A stretch of DNA of 64,000 nt from an uncultured Acidobacteriota bacterium (GTDB lineage Bacteria; Acidobacteriota; Vicinamibacteria; Vicinamibacterales; CAVVIG01), in NCBI GenBank assembly GCA_902825985.1, contig CADEDC010000004.1:6686-70685 (forward strand), read 5' to 3'. Of this stretch, positions 7,261 to 15,670 are shown piece after piece. The notes under the pieces were generated by a model. It had not been told where the DNA came from and searched no databases. It saw only the letters and a list, made by a program, of their open reading frames with translations. Within the stretch, counting starts at the first letter, position 1, and the number at the start of each line of letters is the position of its first letter. The position numbers and the translations under genes were made by a program.

Positions 7261-10095
7261 ATGGTCAACCGCGTGCGCTCCCTGCTGTTCACGATGGCCG
7301 CCATGGCCGTCGCCGCGCCGACCGTCGTCGCCCAGGCGCCGGCCACCAGCGCCGCCCAGGCGCCGCTCAACGAGGTCATCGCCGTCGACCCTTCGGTCCG
7401 GGTCGGCCGACTGCCGAACGGCCTGCGCTACTTCATCCGCGCCAACGGAACGCCGCGGGGCCGCGCCGAGCTGCGGCTGGTCGTCAATGCGGGTTCGGTG
7501 CTGGAAGACGAAGACCAGCGCGGGCTGGCGCACTTCGTCGAGCACATGGCGTTCAACGGGACGCTGAACTTCCCGGGGCAGGACATCCCGGCGTTCATGC
7601 AGAGCCTCGGGATGCGATTCGGCGCGCACGTCAATGCGCACACCGGCTTCGATGAAACCGTCTACCAGCTGCAAATCCCGACCGACAACCGGAACGTCAT
7701 CGATCGGTCGCTGCTGATCATGGAGGACTGGGCGCACCGTGTGGCCTTCGAGCCGGCCGAAATCGAGAAGGAGCGCGGCGTCGTGCTGGAGGAGTGGCGG
7801 CTCGGCCTGGGGGCCGAGTCGCGCATCCGTGACGCGCAGATGCCGATCCTGCTGAAGGGCGCCCGTTATGCCGAGCGCTCGCCGATTGGACGGCCGGAGA
7901 TCCTGCAGACCGTCAGCGCGGCGCGCCTGCGGCAGTTCTACGCCGACTGGTATCGTCCGGACCTGATGGCGGTCGTCGCCGTCGGCGATTTCGACCCGGT
8001 GGCGATGGAGACGATGGTCGTCGCGCACTTCTCGCAGATCGCGACGCCGGCGACACCGCGGCCGCGCCCGAGCTATGACGTGCCGCCGCATCCGGATACG
8101 CTCTATTCGCTGATTGCCGATCGCGAGGCGCGCGGCACCACGGTCACGGTATTCGGCGTGAAGCCGGCCGGCGATCAGCGCACGGTCGGCACCTATCGGC
8201 AGCAGATGGTGGAGCGGCTGTTCAGCGCGCTTCTCTCGGCGCGCTTCGAGGAAATCGCCAGCGGGCCGAACCCGCCATTCCTCGCCGCACAGACGTCACG
8301 GGGTCTGCTCGTCCGCTCGGCGGTCGCCACGACGCTGGCGGCGCTGGTGCCGGACGGCGGCGCAGAGCGAGGCATCAGCGCCCTGTTCACCGAAGTCGAA
8401 CGGGTCATCCGCCACGGCTTCACGCAGACCGAACTGGATCGCGAGAAGCTCGGCAACCTCCGCTATCTCGACGAGGCGCTGCTCGACAAGGACAAGACCC
8501 CATCGGGTCCGCTCGCCGACGAACTGGTGCGGCACGTCGTCCAGGACGAACCGGTCCCGGGCATCATCTACGAGCAGGCGATGGCGCAACGCTTCCTGCC
8601 CGGCATCACGCTCGCCGAGGTGAACGCCCTGGCCCGCACATGGGTACCGGAAGGCGATCGGGCGGTGACGGTGACCGCCCCTGAACGGCCCGGCCTCGCC
8701 CTGCCGACGCAGGCTCGACTGAGCGCCGCGATCGCCGCCGCCGCGATTGCGCCGGTGGCGGCGTATGTCGACCGCGTGAGCACCCAGCCGCTGCTGGCCC
8801 AGCAGCCGACGCCCGGCACCATCGTGCGGGAGACGACGCGCGACGCGATTGGCGTGACGGAGTGGCGGCTGTCCAACGGCGTCACGGTCATCCTGAAGCC
8901 GACGACCTTCAAGGAGGACGAAATCCTGTTTCGCGCCAGCAGTCCCGGCGGCACGTCGATCGCCGGCGACCAGGATCTGGTGGCCGCGGCGACCGCCGAA
9001 CAGGTCATTGCCGAGGGCGGACTCGGGCCGTTCACCAGCGTCGACCTGAACAAGGTGCTGGCCGGTGCCGCGGCGGCGGTGCGCGCCGACATCAGCGACA
9101 CCGACGAGGGGCTGCGCGGCGGCGCGGCAAAGAAGGACCTGGAGACGATGTTCCAGCTCGTCTACCTGACCTTCACCGCGCCACGCGCCGATGCGGCGCA
9201 GTTCGAAGCGCTGAAGGCGCGCATGCGCCCGGCGCTCGCGAACCAGCAGGCGCGGCCGGAGGCGGCGTTCCGCGACGCGCTCACGTCGGCGCTGACCGGA
9301 GCCCACCCGCGGGCCCGGCCGCTGACCTCGGCGTCGATCGATCAGATGAACCTCGATCGGTCGTTGGCGTTCTACAAGGATCGTTTCGCCGATGCCAGCG
9401 ACTTCACGTTCCTGTTCGTCGGCAGCATCGATCTGCCGGCGATGAAGCCGCTGGTCGAGAAGTACCTGGCCAGCCTGCCGTCCATCCGCCGCGTCGAGGC
9501 GGCCGTCGATCGCGGCATCCAGCCGCCGACCGCCATCGTCGAACGCGAGGTGGTGAAGGGGGTCGACCCGCGAAGCCAGGTTGCCATCGTGTTCCACGGC
9601 CGTTTCGCGAACGACCCGGCGCGGCGGCTGCTCATCGAAACGGTCGGCCAGATGCTCGCCGGCAACCTGCACCGGACGCTGCGCGAGGAGCTCGGCGGCA
9701 CCTACGGCGTATCCGTCGACTCGCGGTTCTCGAAATATCCGGTCGAGGAGTATCGCATCGCGATCGACTTCAGCTGCGACCCGGCGCGGGTCACCGAACT
9801 CACCGCCGCCGCATGGTCGGTGATCCGCGACTTCCGGGAACGCGGGCCATCGTACTCGCAGCTCGCCGGCGGACGCGTCGCCATCGACCGCGAACTCGAC
9901 GCCGGCTTCCAGGAGAACGGCGAGCTGCTCAACGCCTTGATGACGCGCGTCGAGAACCGCGAAGACATCGCCGAGGTCTTCAACCAGCGGCCGTTGTACG
10001 ACGGGCTGACCGTGACGGCACTGCGGGAAGCGGCCCGCGAGTATCTCAACCTCGAACGCTACGTGCAGGTCACGCTCAAGCCGGAATCGAAGTAG
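7261..10095 (+). CDS. Periplasmic M16 zinc protease, PqqL-like
   Basis: 944 residues with a signal peptide (about 1-25, ending VVAQAPA). Two M16 halves are seen: the N-terminal catalytic half carries the inverted zinc motif HFVEH (His 91, Glu 94, His 95) with the downstream Glu in the IEKERGVVLEEWR helix, and a second half starts near GVTEWRLSNGVTVILKP (about residue 530). Length and order match PqqL-type single-chain M16 peptidases (about 930 residues), which form a closing clamshell around peptides in the periplasm. ATG 7261 gives the signal peptide directly; upstream in-frame codons are Arg/Pro-rich noise. Stands alone between a divergent acylase and a downstream amine oxidase about 180 bases on. 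Confidence 0.9.
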   Translation: MVNRVRSLLFTMAAMAVAAPTVVAQAPATSAAQAPLNEVIAVDPSVRVGRLPNGLRYFIRANGTPRGRAELRLVVNAGSVLEDEDQRGLAHFVEHMAFNGTLNFPGQDIPAFMQSLGMRFGAHVNAHTGFDETVYQLQIPTDNRNVIDRSLLIMEDWAHRVAFEPAEIEKERGVVLEEWRLGLGAESRIRDAQMPILLKGARYAERSPIGRPEILQTVSAARLRQFYADWYRPDLMAVVAVGDFDPVAMETMVVAHFSQIATPATPRPRPSYDVPPHPDTLYSLIADREARGTTVTVFGVKPAGDQRTVGTYRQQMVERLFSALLSARFEEIASGPNPPFLAAQTSRGLLVRSAVATTLAALVPDGGAERGISALFTEVERVIRHGFTQTELDREKLGNLRYLDEALLDKDKTPSGPLADELVRHVVQDEPVPGIIYEQAMAQRFLPGITLAEVNALARTWVPEGDRAVTVTAPERPGLALPTQARLSAAIAAAAIAPVAAYVDRVSTQPLLAQQPTPGTIVRETTRDAIGVTEWRLSNGVTVILKPTTFKEDEILFRASSPGGTSIAGDQDLVAAATAEQVIAEGGLGPFTSVDLNKVLAGAAAAVRADISDTDEGLRGGAAKKDLETMFQLVYLTFTAPRADAAQFEALKARMRPALANQQARPEAAFRDALTSALTGAHPRARPLTSASIDQMNLDRSLAFYKDRFADASDFTFLFVGSIDLPAMKPLVEKYLASLPSIRRVEAAVDRGIQPPTAIVEREVVKGVDPRSQVAIVFHGRFANDPARRLLIETVGQMLAGNLHRTLREELGGTYGVSVDSRFSKYPVEEYRIAIDFSCDPARVTELTAAAWSVIRDFRERGPSYSQLAGGRVAIDRELDAGFQENGELLNALMTRVENREDIAEVFNQRPLYDGLTVTALREAAREYLNLERYVQVTLKPESK

Positions 10096-10271
10096 CCGCG
10101 GCGCCGGTCGGATCGCGGGCCCTACGAGAATGTTGGCCGTCCGGCCACCGTTCCGACAGGGATGTCACGCGGCCGGCCGGCGGCGCGCCGTGGCGGTGGC
10201 CGATTTCCGGCTCGTTCCTGTCGTCCACCGCCGTCTCGCCGCTGGCAGCCGGCTTGCCTACCACGGCCGGC

Positions 10272-11870
10272 ATGACGTCGAACGCGTCGCCTGGCGCTCC
10301 CCTGCGTCGACGCGACCTCCTCAAACTGATTGGCGGCGTCGCCGGCACCACGGCCATGTACCAGGCGATGACCGCCCTGGGGCTGCACGCCGAGTCGCGC
10401 TACCGCGGTCCGATCGCGCTGGACGGCAATCCCAAGGGCGCTTCCGTCGTCGTCCTCGGCGCCGGCCTGGCGGGACTGGTGGCGGCGCTCGAGCTGCGCA
10501 AGGCCGGCTACACGGTGCGGGTGCTGGAGTACCAGGACCGCGCCGGCGGCCGCTGCTGGACGGTTCGCGGCGGCGATCGCTACACGGAACTCGGCGGCTT
10601 CGACCAGACGTGCGAGTTCGACCGCGACCTCTATCTGAATCCAGGTCCGTGGCGCATCCCGTCGCACCACTTCGCCGTCATGGACTACTGCAGGCGGCTC
10701 GGCGTCGGGCTCGAGCCGTTCATGCAGGTGAATCACAACGCCTACCTGCACGCGAAGAACGCGTTCGGCGGCGTGCCGCAACGCTACCGTCACCTGAGGG
10801 CGGACTTCGCTGGCGGCGTCGCCGAACTGCTCGCGAAGGCGACGAGCCAGCAGCAGCTCGACGAAACACTCTCGGCGGGCGACAAGGAACTGCTGCTGGC
10901 GGCGCTGCGCAACTTCGGCGCCCTCGACGAGAACTACCGCTACAAGGCCGGCAGGGCGGCCAGCGACCGCCGGGGCTACGCGAAGGATCCGGGCGGCGGC
11001 CTCACGGCCGAGCCGGTCGACTCCGAACCGATCCCCTTCCGATCGATTCTCGACTCGCGCGTCTGGCAGCGGCTGGCCGACGGTGACAGCTACTACCATC
11101 ACAACGCCATCTTCCAGCCGATCGGCGGCATGGACATGATCGCCAGGGCATTCACGCGCGAGGTCGGAGACGTCATCCGCTACGGCGCCAGGGTCACCGA
11201 CATCAAGCAGTCCGCTGCCGGGGTAACCGTCGCGTACACCGACCGGGCGAGCGGCGTCACGTCGACGGCGTCGGCCGACTGGTGCGTCTGCACGATTCCA
11301 TTGTCGGTGCTCTCGCAGATCGCGATCGACGTCGCGACGCCGATGGCGAAGGCCATCAACGCCGTTCCCTACAGTCCGGCCTTCAAGGTTGGCCTGCAGT
11401 TCGGCCGCCGTTTCTGGGAGCAGGACGAGCACATCTACGGCGGCATCAGCTACACCGACCTGCCGATCAACCAAATCAGCTATCCCTCCTGCGGCTACGG
11501 CAGCGCCGGCAAGGGCGTGCTGCTCGCCGGCTACACCTTCGGCGTGCATGCCTACGAGTTCGCATCGCTGTCACCGAAGGAACGGATCACCAAGGCGGTC
11601 GAGTACGGTGCCCAGATCCATCCGCAGTACGGGGCGGAGTTCGAGAACGGATTCTCTGTCGCCTGGCATCGCGTGCCGTGGCTGCTCGGCTGCTCGGGCG
11701 CGTGGACCGACGCGATGCGCGCCGAGCATTACGAACACCTGTGCGCCATCGACGGCCGCATCCTGCTGGCCGGCGAACACGCGTCGTACATCCCGGCGTG
11801 GCAGGAGGGGGCGATCCTGTCATCGCTGGACGCCGTCGAACGCCTGCACCGGCGGGTCATCTCGACCTAG
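10272..11870 (+). CDS. Tat-exported flavin monoamine oxidase family protein
   Basis: 532 residues. The N-terminus has a twin-arginine signal (LRRRDLLKLIGG, residues 11-22), so a folded FAD enzyme is probably exported. The Rossmann FAD site is GAGLAG (63-68) followed by VRVLEYQDRAGGRC, the R-x-G-GR motif of amine oxidases. The C-terminal FAD segment is HASYIPAWQEGAILSSLDAV. The family oxidises amines or L-amino acids, with oxygen or a dye-like acceptor. A cytochrome c gene follows 10 bases later, which suggests that electrons go to the cytochrome instead of oxygen. ATG 10272 was chosen because it gives a compact Tat leader; there is no strong ribosome site, so the start is less certain than the gene. 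Confidence 0.87.
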   Translation: MTSNASPGAPLRRRDLLKLIGGVAGTTAMYQAMTALGLHAESRYRGPIALDGNPKGASVVVLGAGLAGLVAALELRKAGYTVRVLEYQDRAGGRCWTVRGGDRYTELGGFDQTCEFDRDLYLNPGPWRIPSHHFAVMDYCRRLGVGLEPFMQVNHNAYLHAKNAFGGVPQRYRHLRADFAGGVAELLAKATSQQQLDETLSAGDKELLLAALRNFGALDENYRYKAGRAASDRRGYAKDPGGGLTAEPVDSEPIPFRSILDSRVWQRLADGDSYYHHNAIFQPIGGMDMIARAFTREVGDVIRYGARVTDIKQSAAGVTVAYTDRASGVTSTASADWCVCTIPLSVLSQIAIDVATPMAKAINAVPYSPAFKVGLQFGRRFWEQDEHIYGGISYTDLPINQISYPSCGYGSAGKGVLLAGYTFGVHAYEFASLSPKERITKAVEYGAQIHPQYGAEFENGFSVAWHRVPWLLGCSGAWTDAMRAEHYEHLCAIDGRILLAGEHASYIPAWQEGAILSSLDAVERLHRRVIST

Positions 11871-11880
11871 GAGCGAACGC

Positions 11881-12300
11881 ATGCGAAACAGGTTGCCGAT
11901 AATCCGCGGCCTCGCCGCAGCGTGCTGCGTCGGCGGCATGCTGTACGGGGGACCCGCGTTGATGGCCCAGTCGGGCGACGGAACGTTCTCGAATCCGGCG
12001 CGCTTCGTGCCGAAAGACGGCGAGCGTCTGTACCAGAGCTCCTGTCAGGCCTGCCACATGCCGGCCGGCGAGGGCGCCGCCGGTGCCGCCGCCTACCCTG
12101 CCCTGGCAAAGAACCGGAAGCTGCGCACCGCGCGCTACATCACGTCCGTCGTCACCAACGGCCAGCGGGCGATGCCGCCGTTCGGCCCGATGCTGGACGA
12201 CGAGCAGGTGGCGGCGGTCGTCAACTACGTCCGTTCGCATTTCGGCAACGACTACACGGATGCGGTGACGGCCGCCGAAGTGAAGGCGGTGCGACGCTGA
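11881..12300 (+). CDS. Periplasmic monohaem cytochrome c
   Basis: 139 residues: signal peptide (about 1-29, ending ALMAQ), haem-binding CQACH (Cys 55, Cys 58, His 59) and a likely distal Met 98 in RAMPPFGPM, typical class I cytochrome c. AGGAG precedes ATG 11881. Ten bases separate it from the amine oxidase gene, so it is the likely electron acceptor for that flavoenzyme, passing electrons on to the respiratory chain. It ends one base before the convergent histidine kinase gene. Confidence 0.9.
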   Translation: MRNRLPIIRGLAAACCVGGMLYGGPALMAQSGDGTFSNPARFVPKDGERLYQSSCQACHMPAGEGAAGAAAYPALAKNRKLRTARYITSVVTNGQRAMPPFGPMLDDEQVAAVVNYVRSHFGNDYTDAVTAAEVKAVRR

Positions 12301-12301
12301 A

Positions 12302-14416
12302 CTAGGGTCGGAGGCTGCGCAGTCTTGCCAGCGCTTCACCGAAGTCCTTCAGGTTGAACGGCTTCATCAACAGGCCGCGCGCGCCGCCGCGGATGAGCCG
12401 CTCGACCTCCTCGTTGTCGCCATATCCTGAGCAGATCAGGATCGGGACGGTCGGGTCGATGCCGCGCAGCACCGCGAATGCCTCGCTGCCTCCCATTCGC
12501 GGCATCTTCAGGTCGAGCAGCACACCGGCAAGCGTCGTGTGATGCTCGGAGAACAGACGCACCGCCTCGATCCCGTCGGTCGCGACCACAGCGTCGAAGC
12601 CGAATGTCTCGAGCGCGGTCGTCGCGACGTTGCGGACCATCGGCTCGTCGTCGACCACCAGGATGCGGCCGCCGGCCGGCAGGCGCCGGGGCGGCGCGAC
12701 CGCGGCGTCGCGCTTCAGACGGCCGCGCGGCAACCGGACGGTGAAGGTTGAGCCTTCGTGCACCGCCGACTCCACCGTCACGCTGCCGCCGTGCAGGTGC
12801 ACGACGCCGTCGACGGTCGCCAGTCCGAGTCCGGTGCCGCTCACCAGGCTGCCCGGCTTGGTGCTGAAGAACGGCTCGAAGATCCGCGACTTCACGTCCT
12901 CGGCGATGCCGACGCCGGTGTCGCTGACGCGCAGTTCGACGAACTCCGCCGGCCCGCCGCTCGGCAGGTCGAGGAGGACGTCACGCGTCGCGACACGAAT
13001 GGGTCCGCCATCCGGCATCGCATCGTTGGCGTTCAGGCAGAGGTTCAGCACGACCTGGCTCAGCTGGGACGGATCGGCATCGACGCTCCACGTGTCGTCG
13101 AGTTCGAGGTCGAGGCGGACGTTCGGCCGCAGCGACGGTGCGAGCATGACCACGCAATCGCGCACCACGGCCTGGACCGAGGTCTCTTCGACCACGTTCA
13201 TGCCACGCCGCCCGAACGCGAGCAGCTTGCGCGTGAGATCGGCCGACCGCTGCGCCGCGCGCTCGACGGCCGCGAGGCACTCGCGCTTCAGGGGATCGGT
13301 CTCGCGGCCGCTCAAGTACTCGGCCTGGCCGAGGATGACGGTCAACATGTTGTTGAAATCGTGCGCGACGCCGCCGGCCAGGCGACCGAGGCTCTCCATC
13401 TTCTGGGACTGCAGCAGCTGCCGCTCCATGTCGGCGCGGGCCAGCTCCTGCGCCCGCATCTCGGTGATGTCGTGGCTGAACGCCGAGACGCCGAAGACCA
13501 CGCCCTCGTGCGCCACGCGGCTGAACGACAGCAGCAGGGTGCGGCCGCTGCCGGCGACATGCTCACACGTGAAGGCGCCCTCGATCAGGGCGCGCCGGTA
13601 GTAGCCGAGCCAGGTCGCCATTTCCGGCGGCGGACCGAGGATGGGCGTGATGCCGAGCCGCGGGACCACACCCAGCGTGCGCTGGCAGTACTCGGCGAAG
13701 GCCTCGTTGAACTGCGTCAGGGCACACGTCGCCGGTTCGACGAGCCAGACCATGTCGCGGGCGCTGTTGAACAGCGCCGCCAGCGTCGCCCGCGACTGCG
13801 CCAGTTCGTGGCGACTGACATCGAGGGCGGCCACCGACACCCGCAGCGATTCGCGGTCGCGGTCGTAGGCCGACAGCACGGCGCCGAGCACCAGGGCCAC
13901 CAGTCCACTGCCGAGCACGACGCCCGAGGCCAGTTGAAGCATGCGGGCCGCTTCGCTGTGGAACGGCCGAACGCGTCCGGGGTCTGCATGCTCGATCGCA
14001 ATCAGCAGCAGGGTCAGGCCAACCAGCGACAGCACGGCGGCCGCCCGCGTCCGGCGCCGGAAGATCACCACGGCGTAGACGAGCGCCGAGGCCTGATAGA
14101 GCAGCGCGCTGCCCAGCGTTCCCGATGCCGGAAACCAGCAGACGCCGATCACGCCGAGCGTGAGCACGAACGTCAGGACGCGGTGGTGACGGTGATGACG
14201 GGCCTCGCGGTAGAACCACAGCAGGACGACACCAAAGGCTCCCGATGCCAGTGGCACCAGGGCCGGCACCCGCAGCAGGAAACTGGTGGGTGCAATCGCA
14301 ACCGCCGCCATCAGACCGGCCAGCAGACAGACGCGACGGTGGATGTCGTCCTCGACGTGACCGCCCCGGAGGAGGGGATCGGCAGCAAAACTGGGGGCTG
14401 GCTCCAAGGCAACCAT
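12302..14416 (-). CDS. Membrane-bound hybrid sensor histidine kinase
   Basis: 704 residues. About six hydrophobic segments lie between residues 30 and 185, then a PAS-like domain (about 200-320, ending SAFSHDITEM), a dimerisation/phosphoacceptor domain with GGVAHDFNNML (His 352), an ATPase domain with NLCLNANDAM (N box), VSDTGVGI (G1) and SGTGLGLATV (G2), and a C-terminal receiver domain (ILVVDDEPMVRN, phosphoacceptor Asp in VLLDLKMPRMGG, about residue 625). The HDFNN variant of the H-box is typical of hybrid kinases of the NtrB-like/HWE-adjacent group. No partner regulator is adjacent, so it may pass phosphate to a distant protein. Start at 14416 is uncertain: no clear ribosome site, and it lies beside inverted repeats. 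Confidence 0.9.
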   Translation of the reverse strand: MVALEPAPSFAADPLLRGGHVEDDIHRRVCLLAGLMAAVAIAPTSFLLRVPALVPLASGAFGVVLLWFYREARHHRHHRVLTFVLTLGVIGVCWFPASGTLGSALLYQASALVYAVVIFRRRTRAAAVLSLVGLTLLLIAIEHADPGRVRPFHSEAARMLQLASGVVLGSGLVALVLGAVLSAYDRDRESLRVSVAALDVSRHELAQSRATLAALFNSARDMVWLVEPATCALTQFNEAFAEYCQRTLGVVPRLGITPILGPPPEMATWLGYYRRALIEGAFTCEHVAGSGRTLLLSFSRVAHEGVVFGVSAFSHDITEMRAQELARADMERQLLQSQKMESLGRLAGGVAHDFNNMLTVILGQAEYLSGRETDPLKRECLAAVERAAQRSADLTRKLLAFGRRGMNVVEETSVQAVVRDCVVMLAPSLRPNVRLDLELDDTWSVDADPSQLSQVVLNLCLNANDAMPDGGPIRVATRDVLLDLPSGGPAEFVELRVSDTGVGIAEDVKSRIFEPFFSTKPGSLVSGTGLGLATVDGVVHLHGGSVTVESAVHEGSTFTVRLPRGRLKRDAAVAPPRRLPAGGRILVVDDEPMVRNVATTALETFGFDAVVATDGIEAVRLFSEHHTTLAGVLLDLKMPRMGGSEAFAVLRGIDPTVPILICSGYGDNEEVERLIRGGARGLLMKPFNLKDFGEALARLRSLRP

Positions 14417-14420
14417 GATC

Positions 14421-14452
14421 GCGGATCTTAGGCGATCCGCGCCGATCGGCGC
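14421..14452 (-). terminator. Two adjacent palindromes between HD-GYP and kinase genes
   Basis: GCGGATC-6-GATCCGC (14421-14440) overlaps a perfect 14-base palindrome GCGCCGATCGGCGC (14439-14452). They lie in the 75-base gap after the HD-GYP stop and before the kinase start (both genes on the minus strand). They could end HD-GYP transcription or act as an operator for the kinase gene. No T-run is present. Confidence 0.4.
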
Positions 14453-14491
14453 AGCCGGCCTGGCGGTGGACGCCGCGCACCGTGTGCCGTT

Positions 14492-15670
14492 TCACGGAAC
14501 GATGGCGGAGCGGTCGTCGTGCAGCACGCGGATCTCGGCATCGGCGGCCGCCAGCAGCGTGGTGAAGGCGTCGACGATGGCCGGGTCGAACTCGCTGCCG
14601 GCACGGGACCGCAGATAGGCGATGGTCTTCTCCGACGACCATGCTTCGCGATACGGACGATGGGTGCGCAGGGCATCGTAGACGTCGCACACGTGAACCA
14701 GGCGGCTCGCGAGGCTGCACTCGCGGTGGTAGTGCAGGCGCGGATAGCCGCCGCCGTCCAGCATGATGTGGTGCTCGTAGGCGACAACGGCGGCCAGTTC
14801 GAGGTCGTCGTCGCTCTGCATGATCAACCGGGCGCCGTCCACCGGATGGGCATCCATCATCAGGCGTTCCTCGGCGGTCAGCCGCCCCGGCTTGGTCAGC
14901 ACCTCGATCGGAATGCGGACCTTGCCGATGTCGTGCAGCAGCCCGGCGACGCCAAACGCCCGCACGTCCTTGGCCGAGCAGTTCAACGACTCGGCCAGCC
15001 CCATCGCCAGCACGGCGACGTTGAGCGAGTGCGTGGTGGTGTACTGATCGAACTCCTTGAGCTGCAGCAACGGCAGCACCATCCGGCGATCGCCGTGCAT
15101 CGCCACCGACAGCGACCGCACCACCGCTTCGGCTTCGATCAGCGGTATGCCGCCATCGTTCTGCACGTGCTGCTGGAGCCAGCGCAGCGTGTCGGCCTCC
15201 TCGCCGAGCGTCAGTTCGAGCGTCGTCGACAGCGCCGGCACCGCCGCGAGGTCGGCGTCGCCGCCCTGTCCCTGCAGGCCGACGGATCCGAAGCGGATGC
15301 CGAGGGAACGCATCTGCCGCTGTTCGCTGGTGCCGACCGACGAGAGCGTCAACCGGGCGAGAATCTCCTGCAGGAAGCCATCGAACTCGTCGCGCGATAC
15401 GCGCCGCTCGAACTCGAGCCGCTGGATGCCGGCGGCGACGAGGCGCCGTCCCCAGTCCCAGACCTTGAGGTCGCGCAGCGGCTCGCGGCCGAAGACGACC
15501 TCGTCCTCGAGGAACGTGAAGGACGGCTGGACCGCGCCGGTGCTCAACCCGTCGAGTTCGGTGTACGCGTCGTCGACCGCGTGCTCCCTCGAGGGGTGCC
15601 CTTCCGGATACAGCGTCATGACCGCGAGCGCGTGCGCGAAGGCGTTGAGGAAACGTACCGGATCGCTCAT
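14492..15670 (-). CDS. HD-GYP domain phosphodiesterase-like protein
   Basis: 392 residues. The N-terminal module (about 1-115) includes LYPEGHPS and is shared with the upstream HEAT protein. The HD-GYP domain (about 190-370) has HSLNVAVLAMGLAE, the metal motif HDIGK, and the signature YEHHIMLDGGGYP (HHExxDGxGYP form). Such domains hydrolyse cyclic di-GMP or related dinucleotides. Start ATG 15670 overlaps the stop of the upstream gene by four bases (ATGA), so translation is probably coupled and the two proteins made together. No membrane segments, so it is cytosolic. The signature residues look intact; activity is nevertheless an inference. Confidence 0.9.
   Translation of the reverse strand: MSDPVRFLNAFAHALAVMTLYPEGHPSREHAVDDAYTELDGLSTGAVQPSFTFLEDEVVFGREPLRDLKVWDWGRRLVAAGIQRLEFERRVSRDEFDGFLQEILARLTLSSVGTSEQRQMRSLGIRFGSVGLQGQGGDADLAAVPALSTTLELTLGEEADTLRWLQQHVQNDGGIPLIEAEAVVRSLSVAMHGDRRMVLPLLQLKEFDQYTTTHSLNVAVLAMGLAESLNCSAKDVRAFGVAGLLHDIGKVRIPIEVLTKPGRLTAEERLMMDAHPVDGARLIMQSDDDLELAAVVAYEHHIMLDGGGYPRLHYHRECSLASRLVHVCDVYDALRTHRPYREAWSSEKTIAYLRSRAGSEFDPAIVDAFTTLLAAADAEIRVLHDDRSAIVP

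Noticed and set aside
10096-10271. Small gene or regulatory RNA in the gap before the amine oxidase
   Set aside because: Only short GC-rich inverted repeats (for example TGGCCG-2-CGGCCA) are seen, too weak and too common here to call.
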